A stretch of 64,000 nt of DNA from CAVWXT01 sp963759115 (GCA_963759115.1 CAVWXT010000003.1:150169-214168); one strand, 5' to 3'; shown: positions 19,401 to 29,729, numbered from the stretch's first letter. A program made the numbers and translations. The notes: a model not told the origin generated them from the sequence alone.

Positions 19401-21620
19401 CCGTCGAACTTCGCGGCGAGTGCGGCCGATTCGGGCGACCACTGTCGGGCGGCCAGTTGCTCGTCGAGCCGCGAGGCCAGTTGTCCCACGCCCTCGATCG
19501 CCGACCGCAGATCGCCTTCGTCCGATTCGGCGGCCTGCTGGCGAGTGAGCGTCCATTGCGCCAGGTAGGGCAACTCGGCCCAGGCCCGATCGCGGGTCTG
19601 ATAGGCGGCGGCGACCTGGCTGGCCCGGCGGATGGCCGCCGCATACCCGCTGTCTTGTCCATTGCCTTCCACCGCACTCTTCCAGAGCCCGTCGGCCCGG
19701 TTCAATTCGGCCGCCGCGCCGACGAACAGGCGATCCTCGGCGCCGCGGCGATCGGCATCGGCCCGATCCACCAGCGGCTGGAGCCAGTAATGAACGCGGA
19801 TATCCGCCGGCGCCGCCGCCTGCTCGGCGAGTTGGCGCGTCGAGAGGCGCGATGGACTTGGGGACCGGCCGTCTTCCACAAGGGAGGATCGAGGTGCTCT
19901 GTGAGCATCCGCAGGAAATGCACCTCGATCAGGTCCTGCCGCGGCGCTCCTGGGAAGCCGCCACGAACCGCAGCACGCCGGGCAACTCGTCAAGGTGAGA
20001 CGGATCGGCCAACAGCCAATCCCACGCCGCCGAGGAGGCCGCCAGATAGGAGAACGGCCGGGCGGGTTCCGCAGCCGGTTCCGGCGTCGGCTTATCCGGC
20101 TGCTTGTCGGCCGGCAAGCCGCTTGGCGGTTTCGCAGCCCCGCTGGGCGAAGCCGCTTTGCCGCCGGGTTTGTCGTCGGGCTTCTTTGCAACGGCTTCGC
20201 TCCCAGACATCGGCGAAGCGTCCCGTGCCGGCGGTTGGTTGGCGGCCTTGGCGGGCGGTTTCTTCCACGGGGCCGGAATCCGTTCGATGTCGGCGGCCAA
20301 AGGCCAACGGCCGTACTGGCGTGCCAGCGGCAAGCTGTAGGCGGCCACTTCGCCGATCAGCGGATCGCGATCCAACGCGGCGGCCAACGAATCGGCCTGC
20401 TTCCTGGTGTCGTTGAACTCCTCTTCGTACGCCTTCCCCGCCTCCACCAATTGTTCGAGCCGCAACAGTCTCTGCTGAAATTCCTCCCAAGCCAGCGGCT
20501 GGAAGCGAAAGGGGTTCTTGCGGGCCAATTCCGCGTGCTTCGCCCAGAGCGGGCCGATCTGCTTCCAGCGGGGATCCGGCTCGCCAAGGGCAGGCACAGA
20601 TGTCGGCTGGCTGGAGTGCCGAAACACCACGGGAAAGTCGGCTGTCGCCGGCACGAGCATCGGTTCCTGGAGGTCGGCCCGGTTCTCCGTGACCCACTGC
20701 CCGACGTAGGCCCTCAGATACTTGCACAATTCCTGCAGCGACACCACCTTGTCGCGATTGCCCGACTGCTCGATGTCGGCCGCGCCGTTGAGCCCTTGCC
20801 AAAGGAAGTAGCCGAAGACCGAGCCTTGGAGTTCCGTCGCCGTCCAACCAACTTGTCCCGGACTGGTCGAATTGAGCACGGCCAGGTTGGGGACGTTGAC
20901 CTCTTCAACGACCGCCTTCAGCCGTTCCGCGAAGCTGTTGTACAAAAGGCCCAGCGCCCAATTGCTGCCCATGCGTGTGGCGTCGAGGATCAGCAGTTTC
21001 TTGGCATTGGCGGGCAGCTTGCCGGACTGGTCTTTGGGGAAGAGTTGTTCGAGCAGGTCGCGGACGCGGAGCCACTCTTCGCTCCGGCGGGGCGACGCCC
21101 CCGGCGGAATCAGACACGGCTCGGCCGCGCCGTCGACCGCTCCCGGCATGCTGAGATAGAGGACCACCAGGTCCTTGCCGGGGCCGCCGGGCACGGTGGC
21201 TTCGAGTTGCCGCCGGAGTTGTCCGAGGCCCAATTCTTTCGACTCCCACGGGACCGTCGAGCATTTCAGCACTTCCTGCCGGTCGAGCAGTTGCAGCCGC
21301 CCGGCATCCTCCTGGGCCCAGGCGTTGGGCGGGAGGGGCGCTTCGCAGTTGGTGACCACGGCCACCAGCACGGGAGTGCGCAGCGGCGTCCACACCAACC
21401 ACGCGATGAAGCCGCCAATCAGCAGCAGGAACAACATCAGCCACGTGGCGATGCGGAATCCGTGCCGCGTGGCGGCCTGCTCGTAGTCGGCGCCCTGCTT
21501 TTGCGCCCAGCCGCGGCCCTTGCGCTCGGCAGGCCGGGGCGTGCCCCCAGCGGTGGCCGGTTTCCGCCAACTGGCGCGTTGCGGCCGTTCCGAGGGCGAA
21601 CCGGGATCGTGGGCAGGCAT
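16452..21620 (-). CDS. Giant membrane-anchored pseudocaspase-vWA protein (about 1720 residues, frameshifted)
   Basis: From the ATG at 21620 there is a basic cytoplasmic head, then one membrane span (ATWLMLFLLLIGGFIAWLVW, residues about 55-75). A caspase-like domain follows (about 80-300) with strand patterns matching the active caspase of the next gene. Its His and Cys positions are replaced: YLSMPG instead of FLAGHG, and LDATRMGS instead of LDTCHSGA. A Pro/Ala/Lys-rich linker leads to a long helical region and then a vWA domain with an intact MIDAS (MFIFDCSGSMGAH, VAITDGVNNQ). A beta-rich C-terminal domain ends at 16452. The frame changes near 19940, 19860 and 17345, each time with continuous sense. 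It lies 13 bases after the WD40-caspase stop, so the two are co-transcribed. It is probably a scaffold or sensor. Confidence 0.82.
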
Positions 21621-21633
21621 CGGGCTACTCCGG

Positions 21634-24600
21634 CTACTTCCTCCGCGTCAGCGGCAGCGTCGTGTAGGGCAAGAGGTCGTCGGGGGCCGCCGTGGGCGTC
21701 TGCGCGCCCTCGGTGAGCGTGGGCACGGCCCGCTTGACGTAGTCTATCACGTCGTCGAGCATGACCGTGTCGGCGCGCGGTTCCGCGGCGCTGCCGCCGA
21801 GCGCCTCCAAGAGGCACTTGGTGAAGGCGCCGTGTTGCCAGGCGGCCTTCTCGGCCGATCGCTGCTCGCCCGTCGACGCCGTCACCGTAAAGATCACGTC
21901 CTCCTGAAATTGCCGCACGGCCGTCTTCAGATCGCGGGAACGCGGCGGCTGGATGGCGCCGCTGTGACAGGTATCCAACAACACGAGCTTGCGGCAGGGA
22001 ATGTCGGCCAGCGAGCGGAAATCCTCCCAGCCGAGGCAGGCCGAATAGACCTTCTCCTGAAGGTCGGCGAGCTTGAAGTCGTGGCCCACGAAGTAATACC
22101 GCTGCGTCTCCTCATCGACGATGCCGTGGCCCGCGAGGAAGAACACCACGAGGTCGTCCGGCTTGGCGGCGTCCTTGAGCTTGGCCTTGAGTTGGGCCAT
22201 GGTCTCGTGCCAGCTTTCCGGCGTCACTTTCTCGTTGGCCAGCACGATCGCCTCGCCCAGCGTGTAGAGTCCCTGGGAGGCCGCACGCAGTTCGTCGGAC
22301 ACCGCCTTGGCGTCGGCCACCGAGAAGGAAAGCCGCTGTATGTCCGGGTCGGCATACTGATCGACGCCGAGCACCACCAGGTAGAGCTTGGGCGGCGGGG
22401 CGGCGGGGCCAACCGAACGCTGCACGACCACCTCGCCAAAGGCCGCCGTCGGCGCGTCGGTGCTAGCCGTCACCTCGATCAGGCTCCTTGCGTCTTGCGG
22501 CAGAGGCACCTTCCACTGGAGGGTGACCTCTTCTCCGCCTTCTACCTCGCGTCGGCTGAGTTGCTGCTGATCTGTGGCAACCACCCCGTTGGCGAACACC
22601 CTGGTGCGGACCAACTTGCGATCGGCGGGGACCTTGATGCGGGCCGTCACGGTGGTCGATTCATCGCGGACCGTGATGCCCGCCGCCGGCGTCAGAATCG
22701 TAACCTGGGGCGTGGCGGCGATCTGTTCCGGCAAGGCCTCGTGCAACTCCACCTTCGGCGGCGCGGCCGCCGCCGGAAAGGCATCGCGGAGGCTGCCGGC
22801 CGGCAGCAGCCGATTGAGCACGTCGGGCCGTTCGAGTTGCCGATAGAACTGGTCGGCGCGGTAGAAGTCGGGCAGCGTTTGCAGGCCGCGGTTCACCTGC
22901 CAGCCGAACAGGCGATAACCGTTGATGGAGGCGTCGTAATAGCCCTCGGGAGTCCAGAACGCCCACTCGCCCGTCGTGGCCACGAACACGGTCACCAACG
23001 GCTGCCAGGCGGGAAGGAGTTGAAAAGGAGGCCGGGCGGCGCCGTTGTGGCTGGTTTCAAAGACCACTTGCGTGGCCCAGGGCAACTTCTGCAGGGCGTC
23101 GAGGATCGCGGCCGGTTGCTTCTCTCCCTGCTCGGCCTGTTCGGCCGGCCAGCGGACGGCTGTAACGACGTCTCCCTCGCGCAGCCCTCGGCGGAACAAA
23201 GGACCGGCCGGATCGAGCGACGCAACGACGAGTTGCTCGCCGCGGACGGCGAAATCGGCGCCCAGCGGCCCCGCGGTTCCGCGCCGCGCTGCAAGTCCGA
23301 GAGACTCCAAACCATCATCGTCCCGTCGGCCGAGCCCGAGACTAGGTATCGCAGATCGCGGGAAAGGGCCAACGAAGTCACGTAATCGTGATGGCCGCGG
23401 AAGTGACGCAATATCGGACAAGGGCCTTTCTCCACCAGGCGGTAAACGTAGATGCTGTCTTGTACGTCGGTTCCGACGGCGATGGCCAGCGGCTTGCCCT
23501 GCCGGTCGGCGATCCAGCAATACGAACGGGGTTTCCCTTCCAGGCGGGGATCGAGAACCACGGTTCCCTTGGGCACGCCGTTCTCGGACAGTTGCAGAGA
23601 GCCGTCGGCCAACGGTTTTGCCTGCCAGCCGGCTTGAAGCCAACTGCCGGTGAGCCAATCGGACGGATTGATGGGCCCGTCACGCCTGAGCGCCGACCGC
23701 GTCATGTCGAAGCTGGCCTGAAGGTCGGCATAGTCGTTGAACCCGCGATCGTGGAAGTCGGTGCCGAAGGCGATGCGGTAGAAGGGTTCTTCCTTGGCGA
23801 AGGCCACCTTCAGAATCCGCTTGCCCGTGCCGGCCAGAGTGATCGTCTTGTCGGGCGCGTCGAGGGCTTCCACGAACACCTCGTTGTCCTTGCCGCCCGC
23901 GTACGCCAATCGCCTCGCATCAGGGCTGATTGCGCAGGCGCGGACGTGGTCGGGCAGCTTGCGGCTGCGAACGATCCGCCGCGCCGCGACATCCCAGAGT
24001 TGGAGTTGGCTCTCACCCGTCGAGGGCGCGACCATCGTGCCGGCCGCCAGGGTGCGGCCATCCGGACTGAAGGAGAGCGAGGCGGCAGGCGCGGTCGCCG
24101 GGAGCCGCTCCGCCCGCCCGTCTGCAAGATTCCACACGTAGAGACTTCCTTGCAGATCGGCCGACGCCAATCGGGCGCCGTCGGCGCTAGCGGTCAGCGC
24201 GCTAACCATGCCATAGTGGACCGTGCCGAGCGTGTGGAAGTCCTTCGTGTCGGTCAGGCTCACCTTCGCCAGTTGCCATTGCAGGCGGCCGCGCGGCTCC
24301 TCGCCCACGAAGACCGGCAGCACGACGTGGCTGCCGGCAATGACGATCGGACGCAGCTTGGGCTGATTGGCAATGAGGGCCGCCTTCTCCGCGCCGTAAG
24401 TCTTTTCGTCCGGCTCGTAGAGCACCGTGGGCTGCCACTGGCCCCGCTTCCAAAGCCGCGTGGCGCCACCCGTGTCACTGGAAGCAAGCCACTGACCGTC
24501 GGCAGAAAATGACAAGGAGCAGATCGTCTGCCGGTGACCTTCCAGTACCTTGACGAGGCTGCCGTCCAACGGATTGACCAGGAGGATTTCGCCCAGCGAT

Positions 24601-25013
24601 CCCATGGCGCCGTAGCCGCCGATGGCCAGCAGGCCGTCACCCGGCGAACTGGCGATCGCGTAAATGCTGCCGCGGAGGCCGCGGGCGACCTGCCAGCGGA
24701 TGATCCGCTCGCGGAGGAACACGCGGCGGAGGTCGCGAGTGACGGCTGACAGGTTCCATACCTGGACGACCTTGTCGAGTCCGGCCGAGCAAAGCCGCGT
24801 CGAGTCGGGCGTGAAGCAGAGCGCCTCGACGGCCGCGGTGTGCCCGCCGGCGTTGATCCGCAGCCAGGGCTCCTCTTCGGGCTTCTGGCGCACACGAATG
24901 AGGTTGCGCTGGCCGGCATCCTCCGCGGCCGCACACGCCAGTCCGCCCGCGGCGGCTACGACGGCTGCCAGGAAAAGATGGAGCCACCGCCGTCGGCGAA
25001 AAGTAGCAGGCAC
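21634..25013 (-). CDS. WD40-PDZ-like-caspase (peptidase C14) protein (one frameshift)
   Basis: This exported protein is about 1125 residues long. After a signal-like segment (WLHLFLAAVVAAAGGLACAAA) come about seven WD40 blades (ALCFTPDSTRLCSAGLDKVV, SLSFSADGQWLASSDTGG, LALSRDLRYLVSGSADGT). A PDZ-like unit (LVVASLDPAGPLFRRGLREG) and Ig-like strands follow. The C14 caspase domain has catalytic His in VVFFLAGHGIV and Cys in LVLLDTCHSGA. The frame shifts near 23280 between the last WD blade and the PDZ-like unit. No ATG lies near the signal segment. A GTG at 25013, at the edge of a palindromic repeat, is the best guess. It is placed between the DUF4384 gene and the pseudocaspase-vWA gene on the same strand. 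Bacterial homologues are Arg/Lys-directed proteases; the target here is unknown. Confidence 0.87.
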
Positions 25014-25124
25014 ACTCCGTGTGCCGTCCGCCGTAAAGCTTTCAATCGCGACAACTGCCGTACACCGAGGATCCCCGGGCCTCACAAAACGGTGGCGGAC
25101 GGCACACGGAGTGTGCCTGCTACT
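25002..25124. repeat. Palindromic repeat, family D (AGGCACACTCCGTGTGCC type)
   Basis: Perfect 31-base inverted arms lie at 25002-25032 and 25094-25124, with a 61-base spacer. The arm contains AGGCACACTCCGTGTGCC, itself a near-palindrome. The element lies between the DUF4384 stop and the WD40-caspase gene. It overlaps the likely start codon of the latter, so its insertion may have remodelled that gene's 5' end. Confidence 0.92.
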
Positions 25125-25194
25125 ACTCGAACCATGAACGGCTACTCGGGAATCACCAATCGGCAACATGATTGTCCCTCGCGATGCGAAGCGT

Positions 25195-26067
25195 TCACGG
25201 TTGCGGCGCCGCCGATTTGGCCCCCTTGGAATCGATCGACTTCAGGGGGATGCTCACCAAGAGCCGCGACGCAGCGTCGTCCTTGCAACTGACGTAGACC
25301 GCGGAAGTCCCGTTGGCCGTGGGCTCCTCGAAGGTGCCGTCTTTTACGCCCCTACGGCGGATTTCGTCGGCAAGCTCTTGCTTGGCCTTTGGTTCGGCGA
25401 CGATCCCGCGCCACATGACGGTGTGGTCGAGAATCTCCTTCTTGGCTTCCGCAACCGATTTGAGCACCTTCTTGCGGGTTGCCTTGAGGCTCGAGCGCAC
25501 GGCCGCTTCTTCGTCCGTATCCTTCTCGCCGGGCTTCTTCGTGAGTACGCGGGCGAGCACGGCCCGATCGGGGACTGGTTTCTCCGCCGCCACCACCAGC
25601 AGGGTTTCTTCGCCCGGCGGCTCGACGAATTCGATGAAGCCGTCGTCCGGCAGCGCCACGGGCTTGTTGGCCTTGGCCAGCGGCGGATCTTCATCGGCCG
25701 CCGGCAAGAGGAAGCCGCTCTTTCCGCTGGCGCCCGTGTGGAAGATATACACGTAATAGTCGTTCAGCGGTTCGATGCTGACGCGGATTTTGTCGCCCAC
25801 CTTGAACTCGTGGGTCTTCGGGTCGACGGGCGTCTCCTTGCCGCCCTCGGCCAGCAACACCTTGTACTCCAAGGCGATGACCTTTTTCACCGGCTCGGTG
25901 TAGCCGACCAGTTTGGCCAGGTCCTTTCCCTCGCCGTCCTTGAAATACTTGCGCGTGAGGTCCCGGAACGTCGGTTCCTCCGCCATTACGATCTGCGCCG
26001 CCGCCAGCAGCGTGGCAGCGGCCGCCGCCGCGAGCACAACCATCTTGCAAGCCTGACAGGATCTCAT
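25195..26067 (-). CDS. DUF4384-containing secreted protein
   Basis: This 290-residue protein has a signal peptide (MVVLAAAAAATLLAAAQIVMA). The DUF4384 strand pattern is at about 95-170 (FKVGDKIRVSIEPLNDYYVY, GKSGFLLPAADEDPPL, FVEPPGEETLLVVAAEKPV). The Lys/Glu-rich second half is probably helical, with a Lys/Asp-rich tail after a short strand. The ATG at 26067 is chosen because GGAGGT (26075-26080) is seven bases upstream. The longer frame upstream has no site. DUF4384 domains are often found with caspase-like or kinase domains in surface signalling proteins; here it stands alone just upstream of the WD40-caspase and downstream of the spike genes. Confidence 0.85.
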   Translation of the reverse strand: MRSCQACKMVVLAAAAAATLLAAAQIVMAEEPTFRDLTRKYFKDGEGKDLAKLVGYTEPVKKVIALEYKVLLAEGGKETPVDPKTHEFKVGDKIRVSIEPLNDYYVYIFHTGASGKSGFLLPAADEDPPLAKANKPVALPDDGFIEFVEPPGEETLLVVAAEKPVPDRAVLARVLTKKPGEKDTDEEAAVRSSLKATRKKVLKSVAEAKKEILDHTVMWRGIVAEPKAKQELADEIRRRGVKDGTFEEPTANGTSAVYVSCKDDAASRLLVSIPLKSIDSKGAKSAAPQP

Positions 26068-26074
26068 GTGAGTC

Positions 26075-26080
26075 ACCTCC
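26075..26080 (-). promoter_or_regulatory. Ribosome binding site deciding the DUF4384 start
   Basis: Consensus GGAGGT on the minus strand, seven bases before the ATG at 26067, excluding the longer upstream start at 26151. Confidence 0.8.
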
Positions 26081-26167
26081 TCAACCAGACGTGATTCCCC
26101 ACCAAAAGTGTAGACATCCATCCCCTTGCCGGCAAGGGGCCAACGAAACACCGCTTGGCAGCGTAAA

Positions 26168-26249
26168 GGGGGACAGTCTCATTTTCGCGGCAATCAAGCC
26201 AATTCATGCTGCCACGTTCTCCTCGCCGCGAAAATCGGGACAGTCCCCC
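26168..26249. repeat. Palindromic repeat, family B, within the spike-gene train
   Basis: Arms at 26168-26190 and 26226-26249 carry the GGGGGACAGTC core with a GATTTTCGCGG-type inner part. It ends eight bases beyond the PAAR stop codon and lies before DUF4384. It would form a strong hairpin in the mRNA and could separate or stabilise the two transcript parts. Confidence 0.85.
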
Positions 26250-26257
26250 GTGAACGG

Positions 26258-26542
26258 CTAACCAATCATCACTTGCGGCGATCCCACGGAGATTACGCCG
26301 CCGTGGACCGTGTTGTCGCCGATGCGCGCCGCGGGCATGCCGCCGATCATGACCGTAAACGACCCCATCGCGACGGCATCGGGCGGGCCGGCGCAGGTCG
26401 TGAGGTCCATGACGCGGACGGCGGGCATTCCGCCGATGAACACCGTGGCGCAACCCGCCGCCACCGGGCCGCCTACGTGCGGCACAACGGCCGTGACCAG
26501 AGGACAAACGTGCAAGTCACTGATGCGTGCCGCGGGAGGCAT
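26258..26542 (-). CDS. PAAR-domain spike-tip protein
   Basis: This 94-residue protein is almost entirely a PAAR domain. PAAR proteins cap the VgrG trimer as a sharp metal-bound cone and can carry effectors in type VI secretion. Visible are the paired strand motifs MPPAARISDLHVCPLV and FIGGMPAVRVMDLTTCAGP, then VMIGGMPAARIGDNTVHGG, with the repeated GG-MPA-R--D pattern and His/Cys residues suitable for zinc. It has no C-terminal extension, so it is a plain tip rather than an effector fusion. The gene lies directly after the FHA-DUF4123 gene in the same direction. Confidence 0.93.
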   Translation of the reverse strand: MPPAARISDLHVCPLVTAVVPHVGGPVAAGCATVFIGGMPAVRVMDLTTCAGPPDAVAMGSFTVMIGGMPAARIGDNTVHGGVISVGSPQVMIG

Positions 26543-26611
26543 GGGCTAATCTCCTGTTGATTTCCGTGGTTCGGTGGGCGATGCCCACCCTGCCTACATT
26601 ATCGCATTGTG

Positions 26612-27632
26612 CTAAACGGTTGTTGCTGCCTGCTGGACGAAACCGACGCGGTTCAACGATTCGGCAATCTGCCGCTGCCCGAACAATTGCCAGGTATCGG
26701 GCAGATCGGGGAACTCCACCAGCACGGCCTCAATGCCGGCCAACAGGTGGCTCACGAAGCCGGGCGTATTGTGGGCCAGGAGCATGGACATCACGCTGGG
26801 CCAACAGTAGCCGAGGATGGAACCGCCTTGATCGGGCCGCTTGGGTCGAATCCGCACCACGTCGCGCAGGTGCGCCAACAGCGCCGGCTTTTCCTGGTTG
26901 GAAAACAGACACATCACGGCATCGTTGCCCCAGCCCGCCGCCACCAGTTCCGGCCAAGTGAGCAGGTCGGCCTGCGAAACGATCACGGGCGAAACCATCG
27001 CGGCCGTCTCGGGATCGAGCCAGTCGAACAGATAGTCGGGCTGGGGCAACTCGTCGCGCAAGGGAGTCTCCAGTTTTCGGAAATCGACGATCAGGTACAC
27101 CAGATATGACCTGCCCAGCAGCACGGCCAATTCGGCCGGGGGGATGGCCGCGACGTTTCCCCGGCAGAGCGTCAATCCGGACGTGCAGGTTTCCACCGAG
27201 AACTCCACCTTGCGCCGCTCCGGCAGGGCGCGGGCGTCGCCCCATCCCCGGCGGAAACGGGCGGTTGGAAGGCCTCGGCATGCGGCGCAGCGACCGGGGC
27301 AGCGAATGGAGCGGCGACCTGCCGCGGCACATCTCCCTCGATATCCACGGAGAAAATCGTTTCGCCGGCCTGGATCTTGTCGCCCGTGTGCAGGGCAATG
27401 CGTTCGGTGACCGGGATGCCGTTGAGTTGGGTGCCGTTGGTGCTGCCGAGGTCCCGGAGGTGGCAGGCGGCGTTGTCGGTTTCCAGGGCGAAGTGTACGC
27501 CCGACATCCGGCCGTCGTGCGGAACGGAGAAATCGGCCCATTCCGTGCGGCCGACTTGCAGCACCTGGGAGGCTGCCAGCAGGGTCTTTCGGCCTGCCTC
27601 GGTCCCGACGTGATTTCGAGGATGACTCGCAT
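26612..27632 (-). CDS. FHA-DUF4123 fusion, type VI effector adaptor (frameshifted)
   Basis: From the ATG at 27632 the N-terminus MRVILEITSGP changes frame near 27595 into a forkhead-associated domain: LQVGRTEWADFSVPHD, VHFAL and LRDLGSTNGTQLNG, which binds phosphothreonine. After a Pro/Ala-rich linker and another frame change near 27240 comes a DUF4123-like domain (SYLVYLIVDFRKLETPL, DYLFDWLDPETAAMVSPV, LGYCWPSVMSMLLAH). DUF4123 proteins are chaperones that load cargo on VgrG. The gene lies 54 bases after the vgrG stop and just before PAAR, the usual adaptor position. Fusion to FHA suggests that loading depends on Ser/Thr phosphorylation; this is inference. Confidence 0.82.
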
Positions 27633-27686
27633 CGTACTTCGTGCCTGCCGTGGGCGGCGATTTCACATCGTGCGGGGCTCTGCCGG

Positions 27687-29693
27687 TCAGTTTACCAGAA
27701 CCGTCGCCCCTTTGAGAATCATGGGTCCGCTGGCTTTTGCCATAATATTATTGCCATTGATGAGGACCGTGCCGTCCTTTTTCAGGATGAGGCTCGCCGA
27801 CCCGACCGAAACAACGAACGCATCGCCGGCCGTGATCGACAAGCTCTTGGCCACGGTTTCGGTGCGGGCTCCGCCGATCGTAATGCTCTCATCTTTGCTG
27901 ACGTTCACGGTGCGGGCGCCGCCGATCGTAATGCTCTCGTCCTTGCTGACGTTCTCGGTGCGGCCCCCGCCGATCGTAATGCTCTCGTCCTTGCCGACGT
28001 TCTCGGTGCGGCCCCCGCCGATCGTAATGCTCTCATCTTTGCCCACCGTTTCGGTGCGGTTGCCGCCGATCGTAATGCTCTCATCTTTGCCCACCGTTTC
28101 GGTGCGGTTGCCGCCGATTTTCACGGTTTCGTCGTTTTCGACCTCTTCATCCTGGTTATACTGGGCGTGGATGAAGATCTGCTCTGTGCCCTTCGTGTCG
28201 TCGAGTCGTATCTCGTTCGAACCGCCGCCGCCCTTGGAGGAATTGGTCTTGATGCCACTCTGGTTCTTCTTATCGGGCAGCGGATAGGGGGGCATCTGGT
28301 CGGCATTGTACACGACGCCCGTCACGAGCGGCCGGTCGGGGTCGCCTTCGAGAAAGCTGACGACGACTTCCTGGCCGATCCGCGGGATGTGGATCATGCC
28401 CCAGTTCTTGCCGGCGATGCCCTGGGCCACGCGAATCCAGCAGGAACTTTTGTCGTCGCGCTTGCCTTCCCGATCCCAGAAGAACTGCACTTTGACGCGG
28501 CCGTACTTGTCGGGATAGATCTCCTCGCCCGCCGGCCCCACCACCACCGCCGTCTGCGAACCGTGGACGATCGGCCGGGGCGTGAGCCGCGCCGGCCGGA
28601 AGGTCACCGAATCGGGGATGCAGGTGAAGGTGTTGCTGTACTCGTTGCCGGCCGGCGCGACGGTCTCATAGGCGCCCGGTTCGCTGGCGGAGTGAACGAT
28701 GGAAACGATGGCGTATTTCCCCTCTTCCGACTTGGAGAGGTGGCTCTTGATCTTGAACTTTCCGCCGGGCGTGAAGGTGCGGCAGGTGCTGGCCGCGTCG
28801 ACGATGTTGTAGCCGGCTTCTTCGGCCTCCATGCGGATCTTGGCGTAGGTGTTGCCGTGGTCCTTTTTCTCGTACGTGCCCGGATAATCGTAGAACTCGA
28901 ACTTCTGGATGTTCTCCAATTGGACCGTCGTGGTCTGCTTGGTCATCATCAGGTCGGCCGGGAGCGGTTCGCTGCGGGCGGGATGGTCCTCGAAGTTGTA
29001 GTCGGTCTGGGCAATCTTGCCGGTGCGGAACTCGTAGCGATGTTCCCAGCGGGTGATGTGATCTTTCACCGCGATCGTGGCCGTGTCGCGCGGGTAGTCC
29101 ACCTCGCTTTCCTTGCAGTCCTCATAGGCCGACTTCTGGTTGGCCAGCACCAGCATGTGCTTGCCGTCTTCGTGCTTGAAGAAGTAGAAAATGCCTTCTT
29201 CTTCCATCAGCCGCGACACGAAGTCGAAGTCGGTTTCGCGGTACTGAACGCAGTAGTCCCGCGGGGGAGGCGATCCCTGGAGTTGCAGTTGGAAGTCGCT
29301 GAAACCGAGGTCCTTGAATATCTGCTGGATGATGTCGGCGGCGGACTTCTGCTGAAAGATGCGGCAGTCGGAGGTCCGCGTGAGGAACCACAGCCAGGGG
29401 ACGACCTCGGCCCGGTAGTTTCGCCGCCCGCGGCGATCCTCGTCGCCGGCGACGAAGCGGCTCACGAAGCCGTTGAAATGGCGGGGCGAATCGTCCGGCC
29501 GCTTGACGGAGAAGGTGACCTTCTTGCCCACGATTTGAGCGGCGGAAATGCCGCTGTTGTCGGAGATCATCTCCAGGTGGAAGCTGAACAGCCGCGACAT
29601 CTCCTCCACGCCGGAGAAAGCCGTCAGTTCCAGCACGTCCTCGCCCAGCGGTGTCTTCAGGCCCAGGAGCCGGTTCGCTTGTTTCAGTGCCAT
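27687..29693 (-). CDS. vgrG: Type VI secretion spike protein VgrG
   Basis: This intact 668-residue VgrG (TssI) forms the trimeric spike at the tip of the Hcp tube. Residues about 5-320 are the gp27-like base (LELTAFSGVEEMSRLFSFHL, DYCVQYRETDFDFVSRLMEE, EEGIFYFF). The gp5-like OB fold follows (PDKYGRVKVQFFWDREGK, WIRVAQGIAGKNWGM, IPRIGQEVVVSFLEGDPDRP). Next comes the needle, made of about six 16-residue units GKDESITIGGNRTETV, ending with a short cap (LILKKDGTVLINGNNI). There is no fused effector domain. It lies 36 bases after the M15 peptidase gene. Together with Hcp, the adaptor and PAAR it makes a complete exported spike set. Confidence 0.97.
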   Translation of the reverse strand: MALKQANRLLGLKTPLGEDVLELTAFSGVEEMSRLFSFHLEMISDNSGISAAQIVGKKVTFSVKRPDDSPRHFNGFVSRFVAGDEDRRGRRNYRAEVVPWLWFLTRTSDCRIFQQKSAADIIQQIFKDLGFSDFQLQLQGSPPPRDYCVQYRETDFDFVSRLMEEEGIFYFFKHEDGKHMLVLANQKSAYEDCKESEVDYPRDTATIAVKDHITRWEHRYEFRTGKIAQTDYNFEDHPARSEPLPADLMMTKQTTTVQLENIQKFEFYDYPGTYEKKDHGNTYAKIRMEAEEAGYNIVDAASTCRTFTPGGKFKIKSHLSKSEEGKYAIVSIVHSASEPGAYETVAPAGNEYSNTFTCIPDSVTFRPARLTPRPIVHGSQTAVVVGPAGEEIYPDKYGRVKVQFFWDREGKRDDKSSCWIRVAQGIAGKNWGMIHIPRIGQEVVVSFLEGDPDRPLVTGVVYNADQMPPYPLPDKKNQSGIKTNSSKGGGGSNEIRLDDTKGTEQIFIHAQYNQDEEVENDETVKIGGNRTETVGKDESITIGGNRTETVGKDESITIGGGRTENVGKDESITIGGGRTENVSKDESITIGGARTVNVSKDESITIGGARTETVAKSLSITAGDAFVVSVGSASLILKKDGTVLINGNNIMAKASGPMILKGATVLVN
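27871..28125 (-). repeat. 48-base tandem repeat encoding the VgrG needle
   Basis: The block containing CCGCCGATCGTAATGCTCTC recurs at 27871, 27919, 27967, 28015 and 28063, exactly 48 bases apart, with a diverged sixth unit. Each unit encodes 16 residues of the beta-helical needle. Near-identity at the DNA level suggests recent expansion, so needle length may vary between strains. Confidence 0.9.
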
Positions 29694-29729
29694 GGCAGGT
29701 ACTCCGCATTCGCAAGGCCGGGCAGTCGG

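Noticed and set aside
21520..23385. Plus-strand frame of 621 codons opposite the caspase domain
   Set aside because: The minus strand carries the caspase catalytic motifs; the plus reading is Arg/Gly/Leu-rich shadow sequence.
24840..25292. Plus-strand frame across the family D repeat
   Set aside because: Its protein-like parts are translations of the two repeat arms.
27871..28125. Regular repeat suspected as a CRISPR array
   Set aside because: Units are contiguous 48-base coding repeats of VgrG without unique spacers.
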